From the NCBI RefSeq assembly GCF_000350225.1, contig NW_005179028.1, positions 1 to 64,000 on the forward strand: a stretch of DNA of 64,000 bases. The letters run 5' to 3'. Each line of letters starts with the position of its first letter. The first letter of the stretch is position 1. Below are positions 9,751 through 22,314 of the stretch, piece after piece. This stretch comes from Chondrus crispus (taxonomy: Eukaryota; Rhodophyta; Florideophyceae; Gigartinales; Gigartinaceae). A program made the position numbers and the translations under genes. The notes under the pieces are model-generated. The model did no database searches. It was not told where the DNA came from and saw nothing but the letters and a program-made list of their open reading frames with translations.

Positions 9751-12700
9751 AGGATCTGATAAGCTCTAATCAGATCCTAACCCCGTCCTCGATGAGGGAG
9801 CTCCCACCTCGACGGGAGGTGTCGATAACGCCGCCCGAATTTTCGATGCACTTGGTATCCCCTTAGTACTTGAGGATCCCAAAAATCTGTACATGCACGG
9901 ATGGGGCGACAACTGTCTCGATGCAAAAATGATTGAATTCTCATGGACCCTTACCATCCCCGACAGTAATGGCCTACCGACTTCATTTTCCTTTGATCTT
10001 GTTGCGGGTTCTTCCCCCCTCATTATCGGCCTCGATACGAAGCAATACGCAAACACTATTAATCTCGAAAGCCACCCATATATCGAGTTCCGAAGGCCCA
10101 CAGACAATAACCCACGAAGATTCCCCACCTACATCACTAGAAGCGAAAGCGATAGTCGCCTACGAATGGAGATAGCCCCACATGCCAGCTCATCAATGCG
10201 AAGCCTCATGGCTAATATTCATGGACGCAAAGAATTGTCTCTCGCCAAGAAAATTCACCGATACACCCATGCCACAGCTACTGAAATGAAACATATATAC
10301 CACACAGCAAACCAACTGACCGAACCCTTAGCTCAAGCTTTCGACAAAGTATACACAGCCTGCGAGATATGTTGTTCCGAAGGCCGCCCATTTCATGCTA
10401 AAAAGATATCTATGTCGCACGTGAATGAAGCATTCAATCAAGAACTCCAAGCTGATTTTTTTTGGATAACGATACAAACACAGAAAGTAATCGTACTCAA
10501 CATGGCTGATGCTGGAACTCGCTACGCCGAACGCATCATCGCGTCGGCCCGTAACGCTGAAACGATGACCTCCTTAATAGACCAGCACTGGATTGACAGG
10601 CATGGAGCGCCTGCCGCGTTCAGCTCTGACCCCGAGTTCCAAGCCCCAATCCTCACCAAGTTCCTCCAACGACACAAGATCAATATACGAAAACGCCCAT
10701 CCCGCAGACACAACAAGACAGGTATCGTTGAGCGAAACAATGGAGTCTTCAAAGCCATATTGTACCGCTTAGCCAAGGAACAATCCACCGCATCAGCTAG
10801 TGCCCTTGTCTCTCGGGCATCCTTTCTATCAAACCTGTTCGTAGGATCCAATACGTTAAGCGCTTTCCAGCTCGCTAGAGGATACGCGCCCTCAGTCCTC
10901 GGCTTACCACCAACGATAGTCACCCAGAATATTCTCGATGCCCACTGCGAGCAAGTGGCACTACGTGCTATTCAGAAGCTCCTCCGCTCTCGAAATAACC
11001 ATACAATCCCTGCCAATATACTAAAGCCAGGAACGGATGTGTTCGTCTTCTATAACACCAGCAGCCACAGTGTTCGTACCGAATGGATACGCGCCAAAGT
11101 CGTTGAAGCAAAACGTGATCAGGTCCTGTGTCGGCGCTCGAACCATGGTCGAGCAATGGGCGTAGCATATGAGGATATAAGGATAGCCCCTAAAGGGCAA
11201 CTTACAGAAGAATTATTGTCTCGATCTCTAGAAGACGAACTCGATGAATTACCGCCAGACCGTGCAAGCGTGGTTCCCACTGTTCAGGTGAACACAACAC
11301 CAACACGTCTCCCTGATGCGCCCCCACCGCCACCGTCAGCTAATATCACAACCGCATACCATCCTGCTCTTCTAGCGACCCACAGCCTAGGTGACCCAGT
11401 AAAAGATATCGGATCGGTAAGCGTGAAATACGGACAACCGCTCAAAGAAGACCTCACATCTGATCGTCGAAAGGTCCTTGAAGAAATCTATGCCCGTTCA
11501 GGTAACGCTCAAGTATCCCGCGGAAAACTCGAGTTCGCTCCTCCTTGGATACTCGATGAAGCATTTCGTAACGAACACGACTCTAACTGGTCAGACGCAT
11601 ATATCGAACAAGCAGAAAGCCAAGTCCCCCTGAACGCAAATGTCATCACTTCACACGTCATTTACAAAGTCAAAACCGATGAGGAAGGCCTACGCAATAT
11701 GAAGGCCCGAATTGTACCACATGGCAACAGAGATTTTGAAAAAGATAATATTCGCAAGGACTCATCCACCGCACAATTTGCTGTCATTCGCCTTTTATTA
11801 TGCCTCTCAACATTTCTGGGCTTCCGCCTGGGTCATGCCGATGTTAAAGGTGCTTACCTCCAAAGCGGCCCGATCACACGCGACGTGTATGTTCGACCTC
11901 CGAAAGAATGGCAGGGCAACCGGTGTCTCTTGTGGAAATTGACAAAGCTCCCTTACGGCATCGTCGAAGCAGGCCGCCAGTGGCAAAAAACTTTTGAAGA
12001 ATGGCTTCTCAACGATGGAGAGGTTGAAAGGATATTCGGTATTAGCCAGCTCTATCGTCTCCGAAACGCTGAAGGCCAAACTATACTCCTTATTGCGAAA
12101 GTCACAGATGACTTGCTTATGGCCGGATCGATCGCCAACATGAAAGCGTTTACAGACAAACTTCAGCGTCGTTTCAACATGAGCAAGATTCGCATTAACG
12201 AACCTATCAACTTCAATGGCTGCGCGATCTCACAATCTAACACAGGGGATATTCTCCTCAGCATGCAGTCATTCGCAAAAGGCATCAACACAATCCCACT
12301 ATCTCGTTCCCGCCGCAAACAACAGAACGAACTGGCTACTCCACGGGAAACTACTCTTTACAAGGGCCTGGCTGGAGGACTTGTATGGCTAGGTAGTGGT
12401 GCCATACCACAAGCCTCGTTTGTCGCGTCCAATATGCAGCAAAAGCTTGGTTGTCTGAAGGTGTGCCACTTACACGAAGCCAACAACATCCTCAGGGAAA
12501 TTCTCTCCCTAACGCCATCCATCCTGTTCGGAAGCCCACTCGGTCACGTTATAATTGCACAACTGCACACTTTTTCTGATGCTGCTTTCAACATCTGTAA
12601 AGCACAACACTACGGACAGACTGGAATGATCGTTGGAATTTTCTTCGAGACTGCAACTCAGAAGCAACTCTTTCACCTAATCGATTGGACTAGTCACAAA

Positions 12701-13096
12701 CAAAGGCGAGTGAGCCACTCCTCGTACGGTGCTGAGATTCTCGCATGCGCGGACTCGGACGACCGAGGATACCATCTACGTAGCTCGATTCGATCATTCG
12801 ACCCAGCGGGTAACATCCAGCACGTCCTTCACGTTGACTCTCGCGGTCTTTACGACACGATAACCACTCTACATGCGGGTAAGGAATACCGCCTGAGACA
12901 AACAGTCGAACGAATTCGAAACAGCTTCGAGTCCAAAGACCTCGATATACTTCGCTGGATCCCTGGAACAGCCAACATCGCAGAAGCGCTTACTAAGCGC
13001 AACATTAAGATGCACCGCAGCCTCAACCTCGTCGCCACGACCGGTCACCTCAACATTGATTTAGAATCTGGCTATGAATTGGATAGCGAAACATGA
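9750..13096 (+). CDS. Pol region of copia 1: integrase, reverse transcriptase, RNase H
   Basis: A long frame opens near 9.9 kb and runs to 13096 (about 1,070 residues). The first fifth resembles the linker from protease to integrase. The integrase has an H-H-C-C finger (HRYTH to CEIC) and a D,D,E core with GIVERNN around the last acid. The RT domain has conserved copia blocks (DVKGAYLQ, LPYGIVEAGRQW, and the DD turn in KVTDDLL). RNase H closes the frame (FSDAAF, SYGAEILA, HVDSRGL) and ends in the copia signature GTANIAEALTKRN. Integrase before RT places it in Ty1/copia and not gypsy. Confidence 0.93.
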
Positions 13097-13243
13097 GTAT
13101 AGGGCATTCTATAAGACGAAAAAAAATCTCCTTTCAATGTGGTACAAAAACCCGTCCTGACGCTCTACAATGCTTGCGTCAAGCGCAGGAGTCGCCTCAT
13201 CTGTATTGATGCAACAAACTGTGATTGAGGCGACTGGTGGGCG

Positions 13244-13674
13244 TGTAAAACCCTGAAGGTAGCACAAGGTTCAAGTGAACTACTAGAGAATGGATCGGGA
13301 TCACAAATGGATTCCAAAGACATTGTACCCGATAAAGAACGTAGGCACTACCGCGCCCATTCAAGACTCGACGTCGGAAAGAGAGTCGAATGCAATATGC
13401 AAATGCAAAGGCAAAGCAGCTCCCCGCGACCATTGCACATTTAGAGAGAGAATGCAACTAGAAATAGAGAGAAGCAATCAGCAAGCGTCTACTTAAGCGC
13501 AAGGTAGACGAGCAACCCCAGAGCAGAGGGGAAGGCACGATGAAAGCAACGCATAGAGAAGCGACCAGAAGAGAAATTAAGAAAGCAAACAATTTGAGGA
13601 GAACTTCCTCCGGCAGTGCCGATTCTTCGTCCCGCCTGAGTTCTACCATGGCACAGAATTTCGATCAAACCACA
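13244..13674 (+). repeat. 3' LTR of copia 1
   Basis: Direct repeat of 8124-8555 with two small differences. It ends ACCACA at 13674 and therefore carries a second copy of the gag start codon. Confidence 0.95.
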
Positions 13675-13741
13675 ACGATATAGTGCTGTACTATCCCTGC
13701 TGTTGCTGCCGTTCAATAAGAAGCACAGCGTCAAATAGCAG

Positions 13742-14290
13742 CCGACCGCGTCACTCCTTCCACACTCGCACTGCAGTCAGTCCAAGCCCTTCCGGCTTGG
13801 CCCCGCAACATGGCCGCCTCCTCGGCACGAAGGAAAACCGCACCCTCGTCCACCACTCTACGTCCAAATAGCAGCCTTCAACCGGCACCCAAGTCCGGAC
13901 CACGTCGGTATCGTTGTGTCGGAGAAGCTTGAAGGCGTAGCTGGCAAGCCTGTTTCACGTGGTGCAAACGACGATGATGATACCGAGAATGGCATAATCC
14001 GACTACGCTATCAGGAGCTCAAAGAGTTCAAACTCAATGATACGCGATCGTTCAAACATGCCAAACGCGCCGGAACTATGCTTTCGTCTAACCTCAACCG
14101 TCTTCGTTCCATTTGCCAAGCAAGTCCGTACGTCTTCGGCATGGAAGCCACTTTCATGCCCAACTGTGTAACTTGGGTCGACAATATCCTGCATGACGTA
14201 AATCAGGCAGGAGTCGTCTCGTTTCACAGCACCTTTCTTGTCCCATCTTCTAAGGGCGACTTGATGCCGCCGTTGCCGCCAACGAAATAA
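13742..14290 (+). CDS. Hypothetical open frame, possible 3' fragment of a gene
   Basis: An open stretch of about 180 codons with protein-like composition ends in TAA at 14290. The second half (LEGVAGKPVSRG, an Asp-rich DDDDTENG stretch, then RLRYQELKEFKLND and a Cys-containing tail) reads like real coding sequence. I see no ATG at the left end; the first in-frame Met is well inside. It lies 70 bp from the 3' LTR of copia 1, so it could be the tail of a gene cut by that insertion or a piece of an older element. I recognise no family. Confidence 0.35.
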   Translation, partial: PTASLLPHSHCSQSKPFRLGPATWPPPRHEGKPHPRPPLYVQIAAFNRHPSPDHVGIVVSEKLEGVAGKPVSRGANDDDDTENGIIRLRYQELKEFKLNDTRSFKHAKRAGTMLSSNLNRLRSICQASPYVFGMEATFMPNCVTWVDNILHDVNQAGVVSFHSTFLVPSSKGDLMPPLPPTK

Positions 14291-14453
14291 CAATTGTCCC
14301 GCCAGTGCCTTCTTGACCTGCCCGAACGATGAATACTGTAGTGATGAGAGATACGACAAGCGATTTGCCCCTGTGGAACCACCTTTGTTTTTTAATTCAA
14401 AAATACATATATTGAATCGCAGAATTGAGAAAGACAATCCCTAATATCCCTAG

Positions 14454-17400
14454 TGTTGAATTTTAATGTACGGTTGTGTTATGCTAAGTCGGCAGACTGT
14501 AAAGCTGACAGCAGTCTTTACTACCGCGGACTAATTAGGCAGACATTCTACCAAAAGAATGTTGAGGCTGTCAGTGCAAAGCAGCAAAGACCCTTCGCTA
14601 TCTTTCTTCAAGAAGGAGGCCAAAGGACGCCACGGTTTTAATTAGAGACCAAAGGACACTGCGGTTTTCATTAGAAGCTAGTAGTCTACGACAGTTCGCA
14701 GCAGAGCGGGTCTGCGGTCTAGACTCACACGCAATTGCAAACCTCCGCTAGAGGTGCCCATATAGCGCTAACCGTTTGTGACCATGATAGAGAGATATTA
14801 GGCGAGTGAGTAGGAAGAAAGAGAGCAAACACGCTCGGGCTTATCGGGTGCCTGTTAATGTCTTCTTGTGGATTGTCAACCTTCACCATTGCTATCGTTC
14901 GTACCTCTGCAAATGCAGCCAGTTACAGTTATGGGCCCAGAAGGCTCTAGCTATCTAGGTAGACTCCTCGACGCCCCGAGGCTTACGCCAAGCACAGACA
15001 AACACAGTGACGACATGATGTTCGGATGTGGCAACAATGACTGAGAATGTTCGCCCGCGGTGGACATTCCAAGGCAAAAATAATCTCAAGCGCAATAGGT
15101 CTGGCACTGTGCGCATCGATGGATCCGTCATACCAGCGCGTACTTGACAGCTCCATTGCTTCAGGAGACCTGAAGTTCGAGCAAGACGATGGCACAGCCT
15201 TCACCGAAAAGGAACACGCAGCCACTGTTGAGAATATTATCGACCTAGTAGCAAAACATTCCCTAACGGATGGCGTCCGCCGCTTTGTGCGAATGAGCCA
15301 AGAGGTATGCAAGTGCACACGAAGCCGCGGTCAGTCATATGGCTCGTACGCTGAACACTGCCGTGGTATAGCGAAAGCCTACCTCAATCACTGCCACGCT
15401 GACTCCGACTCCCAATACAGCCAAAACTTCGGGATGATATTGTTAGAGAACGCCAACTTCCCTGCATCAACATTCAATAACATCATTAGCATCCTGATAG
15501 TAGGATAAAAGGACCGGGACAGCAACTCCAACAAGTCACTAGCCGTCAGTGAGAAAATCATCTCCGAGATACAGATGTACGCCACTTCTGCATCAGATGT
15601 AGTCAAGGCACTATCAGCCTCAGTAACAGACGGGACCGGCGTTGATCCTACAAAGATAGAAACGCTTCAAGTGACAATGACGAAGCAAGCGTATCTGATA
15701 AACAATGTCAAAAGAAGATTCGAACAGGTCAACGGAAAAGACAGAGTTCCCTTCACAATCAGCCTTGACAAAGCTATCGACGCTCTCAAAGATATCCCGT
15801 CCGAAGTGGACCACAGGGCTGGCAATGGCGACTCATCGATAGTAATCAAAGCAGCAGACTCCGACCCGCCGACAATAGAAGCCACCCATAGGCCACCCGC
15901 ATGCACGAAACAAATCGGCTCGATGTTCACCAAAAACTGTCCTTCCGACAAGCCACGCCACAGAAGCGAAGGAAACCGACCGGCGGACAGACAACACCCT
16001 CGTAGCGATAGACGCGGGTACATACAGCCTGGGACCGGTGCCAAGAAGAATTCATACTGCACAGCGTGTGGTGACAAAGGTCACTGGAGGAGAGATCCAG
16101 AATGCCCCGAGGCAGACCGATAATTCCCTCGTAGCGACGGCGATTCTCAAGGTGAACGCAATGATAAGCGTGGGCGCGACAACGGTGACAGGCGACTTGT
16201 ACGCTTCAGGGATCCCAACCCACGCAGTAGTGAAACACAAAAGAAGAAACCCAGATGCGATTCCTATGACAGCGCGAGCGACTTGGATTCGTATTTTCGG
16301 GACTAGGATCGACGGAGCTCCACACCGACCCTAACCCCATCTTCGACCCCGGAGAACCAACTTCAACACCAGTATTGAACCAAACCACACACCTTGGCGA
16401 TGTTCTAGGTGATCACACGACGTCCAGCCTCCCCGTGCCAACTATATGCATGGGTGGGCGAGCAATGCCTCAACCCCAAACCAGTTGTGGGTGCATGGTA
16501 CATCACCATAGCTGACAGAAATGGTGAACCAACCTCTTTCACCTTCGACGTTGTCCGAGGGGACTCCCTAATAATCATCTGACTTGACGTAGCACAGTAC
16601 ACAGACCGGCACAACCTGACAAACGCACCACACATCAAAATACTGAGACCAACTGACAATACCCCGACGAAGCTCAACACAGACATCTCACCCGATCACA
16701 AAGATAATCCCGACTGCATTCGAATCAGAGTCGATATCGCATCACTACCGCGTACAGCTATTGGAACATTCCCTACCAATGTCCAAGCACGAGCGACAAG
16801 GGCACCCAAGACGCTGGCGAAGCACATCCACAGACTCTCACACGCACCCGCAATACAAGTCAAAGATCTATGCAGAAGTGCCGGGATCCTCAGCGAAACC
16901 CTCGCACGAGCCATTAACGACATCGACGATGCCTGCGAAGTATGCGCGCGGAATGGCAGACCGCTACCGTCGAAGAAAATATCGCTGACACACGTGAACG
17001 AGGGGTTCAACCAGGAAATCCAGATCGACTTTACATACATCGACATGCGCGGAGTCAAATATACACTCATCGTTATAACCGATACCGGAACAGGATATTC
17101 TGAGTGCGATATCGTCGAAAAGAAGAACATCGACACTATCATCCAGGCGGTGGACCAACTCTGTATATGCCGACACCGTACGCCCCATGCCAGCTCAGCA
17201 GACGACGAATACCACAGGCCAAGACTGCAACTCTTCTTCGCAAGCCATGACATTCGCTTCAAACCAAGGCCTACAAGACGACACAATAAAATAGGCTTCG
17301 CCGAACGGAAGAACGGGATCATCAAGAACATCGCTAAAAGGCTGATGACCGACAACACCAACTCAGCACCGCAGATAATCATCTCCAGAGCAACTTTTCT

Positions 17401-18990
17401 ATCCAACATGTTTTCTGGTTCGCAAACACTTAGCTCGTTCGAGCTTGTGAGGGGATACCAGCCAGCGATACTTGGAATCCCATCATCAGAGATAGCCCAA
17501 GAGCTGCTCAACGCACATACCGAGCAGATGGCAACGAGGGCATTACAGAGAATGCCTTGATCCCGCGCCGAGCACGCCAACACCGGAACTCTTCCAACCA
17601 TCAGACGACGTATGGGTCTGGTACGCATCGTCCAAGAACAATGAACCAAACGAATGGATACGCGCCAGAGTGGAAAAAGCCCATCCCCACTTCCTTGAAG
17701 TGATACAAGAACGGAGCAATATGCAGCGGACCCACGATGAAACCCGCATACGAAGACGTTCGCGTCGCCCCGAAAAGTGAGCTGACAAAAGAACTCCTGG
17801 CCTGCACGCTTGAGGAAGACCTCGGATACGCACCTCCGGACGGGGAGTGACAGAGAGATACACAGCAGCAGGAGCACATCCGGCAACGCTCACGAGTATG
17901 ACGAAGACCGAGGTACGTGGACCAAAACACGATATAGGGACATACGCAGAACACCGGGCCGAACAGCAGACAGCGCTAGACCGGCCAAAGTTGCAATCCG
18001 ACAAGAGCAGAATTCTCGGCATGATCTACGACGAAGTAGGATCACAACAAGTGACCAGGCACAAACTAAACTCGCCCCGCCATGGATACTCTAGCAATAG
18101 TTCACGAGAGAGTGCAAATCCAACTGAACGGACGCATTCGAAACCAGTCATGAAAGAGACGTCCCTGAGAACGCCAACATCATCACTTCGCATGTCGTGT
18201 ACAAATTAAAAACCTCGGAACTTGGAGAAGGGGAGATAATATCCCGCATAGTGCCACACGGGAATAGAGATGATGAGAAAGATTCGATCAGGAAAGACTC
18301 AGCCATGGCACAGCTCGGCGTAATCCGAAAGGTTACGATCGATAGTAAGAGTCTGAACTCTTACTATCGATCGTAACCTTTCTCGGCATGAGACTCGCAA
18401 TAGCCGATATCAAAGGGGCATATCTGCAGGGTGGTCCCATCAACACGGACATATATGTCCAAACTCCGCTCGAATGGCACAACTTGTTCGGCTACGCTCG
18501 CGGTGTACTGTGGCGCCTCCTCAAGCTCCCATACGGAATCGTAGAAGCTGGGCGCCAATGGCAGAATACCGGAGAAGCTTGGATGTTGACAGAAGGCGGC
18601 CTACAACGTGTCTTCGGACTAAGTCAGCTCTTCATCCGAAGAGACCGACACGGGAGGATATCGCTTATCCTAGCGAAAGGTACAGATGACTTCCTCATCG
18701 GCGGGCGCACCGAGAACATCTGCAAATTCATCGACCGCCTGAAGAAGCGATTCGACGTCGGGAAAGTTGTCATCGACGACAAGTTTCACTTCACTGGAGA
18801 GATCCAACAAGACAAAGAAGGGAACATCCGAATGTCCATGATGAGGTACATCGACAGACTTAGAAAAATCAAAATCTCGAGACAGAGGAGCAAAGAGCGA
18901 GATGAACTAGCAAGCAACGCTGAAAAGAAACAGTATCGCAGCCTCGCCGGAGCACTTCTGTACTTGTATTGACTTCCAACAAAAAAACAC
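14454..18990 (+). mobile_element. Decayed Ty1/copia element (copia 2), related to copia 1
   Basis: A putative 5' LTR (about 14454-14927, TGTTGA to TTACA, uncertain for lack of a partner) is followed at 14928 by the same GTTATGGGCCCAG primer site as copia 1. A gag-like part (15.0-16.1 kb) carries a zinc knuckle. Integrase (17.0-17.6 kb, VNEGFNQEIQIDF, RRHNKIGFAERKNG) and RT (18.2-18.97 kb, DIKGAYLQGGP, LPYGIVEAGRQWQ) match copia 1. The element is clearly broken, with roughly ten or more interruptions, and no RNase H or 3' LTR is visible. Confidence 0.88.
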
Positions 18991-19844
18991 GTGGACGGTT
19001 TTCTGGAACACACGTTTGAAGCTCGTGTATTCACGAATGGGATTCAATCCCATTCAATCCCAACGACTGTAACTTCTAGACAAGTGCAGCAATTTGCTGC
19101 ACTTGTCTAGAAATTACAGTCGTTCAAAGATGGTCCTAAAATGGCCTTTATCTACGATAGACCGTACATAGTTCAAATTTCAAAAATTATGCATTGGCAG
19201 TTATGTACAGTACACCGTACATTCTACGAATGGGGATATAGACACCATTCAAATGTACTTTACGCCTCGGCAGTGACTTCCCGCAGAACAAAGGAATCGC
19301 CCTTTTGAAAACACCCAAACATTGAGAACCTAGAGTACGTACAATAGTATAACAATCAGTTCCCTTTCGAAACAGTCTGTTTCATATCGAAGATATCAGT
19401 GCGAAACACTTCAAGGAAGTCTCTCTGCTATCTATTTCTAGAAACGACCTCGAATGGCGCTCGCTTCTCCCTAGAATATGACCTTTCGCAACGCACAAGT
19501 CAGGAACCGGGGCAAGGGTATCGTTTTTCTTCTGGTCGAGAAAGCAAAATCGACACACCGGGGCGAGGGGAGGCCGCCGGAGGCAATAACTTTGCACTGC
19601 ACACTGTCAGGGTATTGAACTGGAGCTGTGGCAACTGGTGTTGGTCCTCTGCAGCAATTCTCTGGGTGGACATGTGCTCTTTCTATTCATTAGCATAAAA
19701 AAGCCGTTTGAGCCATGTGCGGACCAAGTGAGACTGAATGCTGTCCTGTATCAAACCAATCACTGCGTTCTACAGTAGCGTTGGGGGCCTTGCAGTTGCT
19801 CTTTTTGGAGAATGCCGAGATACGAACGAAAACTTCTTCGGCCA
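18991..19844. other. Non-coding stretch with a long palindrome
   Basis: No gene is recognisable. The frame at 19399-19698 has no features. The stretch holds the near-perfect palindrome at 19062-19124 and a short direct repeat (ATTCAATCCC twice near 19043-19060). Confidence 0.5.
19062..19124. repeat. Long palindrome, 31-bp arms with 1-nt spacer
   Basis: The left arm (19062-19092, starting AACGACTGTAACTTC) and the right arm (19094-19124) are reverse complements with one mismatch. The spacer is a single T. The geometry equals that of 57431-57493. Confidence 0.92.
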
Positions 19845-20538
19845 TGTAGTATAACCCCCCCTGGGGCTTTTTAGTTAGATTAGATCAACAACGGGATCCA
19901 ATGCTGTAGAGCCCGATGCTCTACAGTACTACCGCGCGTGGCCACGTGTACCTCTCGGGTACCGGGCGCACGCGTGCACACGTGTACACGTGAATGCGCG
20001 GGACGGAAGCGCGCGCACACGTGTACTGTCAGCCACGATGGCTGACAGTATTACAGTACGGTCCGATCTGTACTACAGTAGTCCACTACAGTACTTCGGT
20101 ACTGTAGTGTTATAGATTGTTTTGTATATTAAATATGGAGCGGACCGGCGGCGGTGGAGGAGGACAAGCAGGGACTTGTCACCCACCGACCGTCAAGGTC
20201 CGACTTCCCGCTTATTCTAAGGTAGCGCTCGCTAACTACCTTAGAGCGGCACCGAGCGCGGGTTGAGGACGCGCGCGGTACGCCCACGAGCCGGCTCCGG
20301 CTCCGCCCGTCGGTACTGGATCGTTACCCAGTACCGCGCCGGGGCGTCGAGGCGTCGAACCGCTCGCGCGTACCGGAGTCCTCCTCGTTCCCGCTCTACC
20401 ACGCTACCCGGGCCCGCTACCCGGGCCCGCTGCCCGGTGCCGTTAGCTGGTGTCCCGCTTCACCCCCGTCTTCCCGATCGACAAGGGTCTCGGTCGAACT
20501 GTGCATACACCCCTATCGCTGGGGGTGTTTATGCTACA
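19845..20538 (+). mobile_element. Solo LTR of a Ty3/gypsy family
   Basis: It runs from TGTAGTATAACC to TATGCTACA with a perfect 5-bp duplication GGCCA on both sides (19840-19844 and 20539-20543). Layout and hairpins match the LTRs of the full gypsy at 40949-54800, but the sequence belongs to a distinct subfamily. A hairpin with 11-bp stem and TTCG loop lies at 20084-20109, and a TATA-like ATTAAATA follows. Confidence 0.9.
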
Positions 20539-20859
20539 GGCCAAGAACGATGAGAAAAGTATACAGTGTACTTTGGTTGGGTGAATAAAGCGGACAACGC
20601 AACTTGATCGAAATTCTGGAATGAACAAGTGCAAATGTCATGAATTGACCCATGTGGTGCAAGGAACGATGGTCCAGTTTACTGAGGCTCTCGATCCGGG
20701 CTCTACTAAGAAGGGTGCGGTGCCGGGACTGCGGGGCGGCCTGGGCAACTGCTATCTGTGATACGTGTGTGCGTGTCACAGATGTGTGAGCTGTGCAAGG
20801 GAATCATCACAGGAATCATGACGTGGAGCGCAGAACGACCGTACAGCGACAGAGAACAT

Positions 20860-21330
20860 ACATGGGAATCATGCCACTCCTCCCGTCGCTGTGTGGTCGT
20901 TCTGTGTGGGGCCGGGGGGTGATGCCGGTGCGGCAATTATTTTCAGCATTGCCCTGAGTTGACGGAACAGCTCAGACCTTACGGGTTTCGTCAGTATGTC
21001 CGCGAGCATGTCCTCGCTGGGGACGTGCTTTTTCTTTATATGACCTTGGTGAGCGTGGTGTGACAAAAAGTGGTGACGAAGGTCAATAAGTTTGCGTCGC
21101 TTGGTGGGTCCGGTGTTTTGGGCGACGTGGATCGCCGATTAGTTATCCATGAAGAAGGAGGTGGGATGTAAGCTGAGCATTCGGATGTCACGGAGGAGTC
21201 TTCGCAGCCAAGCGGTTTGTTGGACGGAAGCTATGGCGGCGATACACTCGGCTTCGCACGTTGAGAACGCCGTGATGCGCTGCTTCATGGACCCCCAACA
21301 TATAGTATTGCGTGAATCGGAAGCGATGGT
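20860..21330 (-). mobile_element. Copia RNase H fragment (copia 5)
   Basis: The minus strand reads the end of a copia polyprotein: an RNase H core (FSTCEAECIAAIASVQQTAW, LRRLLRDI) followed by HVPSEDMLADILTKPV. Only this part is visible and it is broken. The family differs from copia 1 and 2 (ADILTK ending). Confidence 0.8.
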
Positions 21331-21689
21331 TTACACCTCGCGTACGCCGCTCCCTTTACCTCTGGAACAACTGAAGCCCTTTTGTCAACAGTACTTTATG
21401 CAATCTAAGGCATGCGATTACGAATGGAAGTACCGCTCTTGGTCCGTCGCGCTCAGAGGCTGTCATTTGACGTCGCAATTAGTCAGTGAAACGCCCATGC
21501 GAAAGTTGTCATCGTATATTGACTCTCTCCATCTCCATATTCGGGACAGAAAGGTCCACAACCCACAAAGCCTCCCAAAACCCTTTTCACAATGATTCGT
21601 CGCCTGCCGGATTAGGGTAGTATCTTTCGTCACTAAGAGACAGCGTTCCGTTCCTCGGCTACATCAAAGGCGCTATTACCCTCAATATA
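21331..21689. other. Short unassigned stretch
   Basis: Nothing recognisable lies between the copia RNase H fragment and the Harbinger-like remnant. Confidence 0.4.
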
Positions 21690-22314
21690 TCGTGCACTTC
21701 TTGATACCGTTTTTTATAAGAGCTGCCCATATTTGCGGATACTCCAAACTCAGCTTTTCCAAACCTTCCAAATCTCACTCAGGTCCACCTATCGCTATCT
21801 ACATTAAATGTCAGTCACAGATTCTTTGTAATATTTCAAAGTCAGGCACAGAACCCTAGCATTGTGCAGTCATTCCAAGGGCAAAACTTTTTGGCCTGAC
21901 AGAAAATTCCACCATATATATATCCGTAGAGCCTTTTCGTTCCGCAAATCAAAACCTCCTCCCTTCGTCTGTACCTCCGCTTGGTCTGAATGATTGCTGA
22001 AACGTTACATCTGTTGCATAAAGAGCTTTTGGGAACGACTTGAAGTTCTGCTGTAATCGGTGGAGATCCACCATTTTAATGAGTTCGCCAACCTTTTCCA
22101 CAAAGCCGTCAAAGACAAAATGTGAAATCAATGAATCAGGTAGTGTGGTCAGGCGTTCAAATTTGGGACCCTTCATGTCGAACACTCGTGCCAACATGTC
22201 CGACTGACCTCTGTGTCTCAGCACTGTCATAGTGACGAAAAGTGCGTCTTTCCCGGAGACATTCGATCTCTGTCCACGCCCGACATTGTCTGTCTGAGTG
22301 ACAAAATGAGACAA
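21690..22314 (-). pseudogene. Harbinger-like (DDE_Tnp_4) transposase remnant
   Basis: The minus strand reads LFVTMTVLRHRGQ, then FPKALYATDVTFQQSFRPSG, then MVEFSVRPKSFALGM and GSVPDFEILQR. These line up with the DDE_Tnp_4 core: the first catalytic Asp lies in ATDVTF, followed by the EVSVLPNG-like strand and the GSVSD-like second-Asp block. Stops interrupt the frame after the EGRRF block, so it is a pseudogene. The opposite-strand frame at 22213-22593 is a shadow. Confidence 0.65.

Larger units (their letters stand above)
8124..13674 (+). mobile_element. Ty1/copia LTR retrotransposon (copia 1), young, nearly whole
   Basis: A 5.55-kb element with LTRs 8124-8555 and 13244-13674, each TG...CA. 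They differ by one substitution and one single-base indel, so insertion was recent. The primer site follows the 5' LTR directly. Gag, integrase, reverse transcriptase and RNase H come in copia order (integrase before RT). It looks close to whole, with about two interruptions between gag and pol. The 5-bp flanks (ACTGT and ACGAT) do not match, so no clean target duplication is seen. Confidence 0.95.

Noticed and set aside
14454-14927. Firm assignment of a 5' LTR for copia 2
   Set aside because: Only the right edge is supported, by the primer site. Without a second copy the left edge is a guess, so it is given only as approximate.
16696-17886. 396-codon minus-strand frame
   Set aside because: Antisense to the integrase region of copia 2, rich in Ser, Leu and Cys, with no domain.
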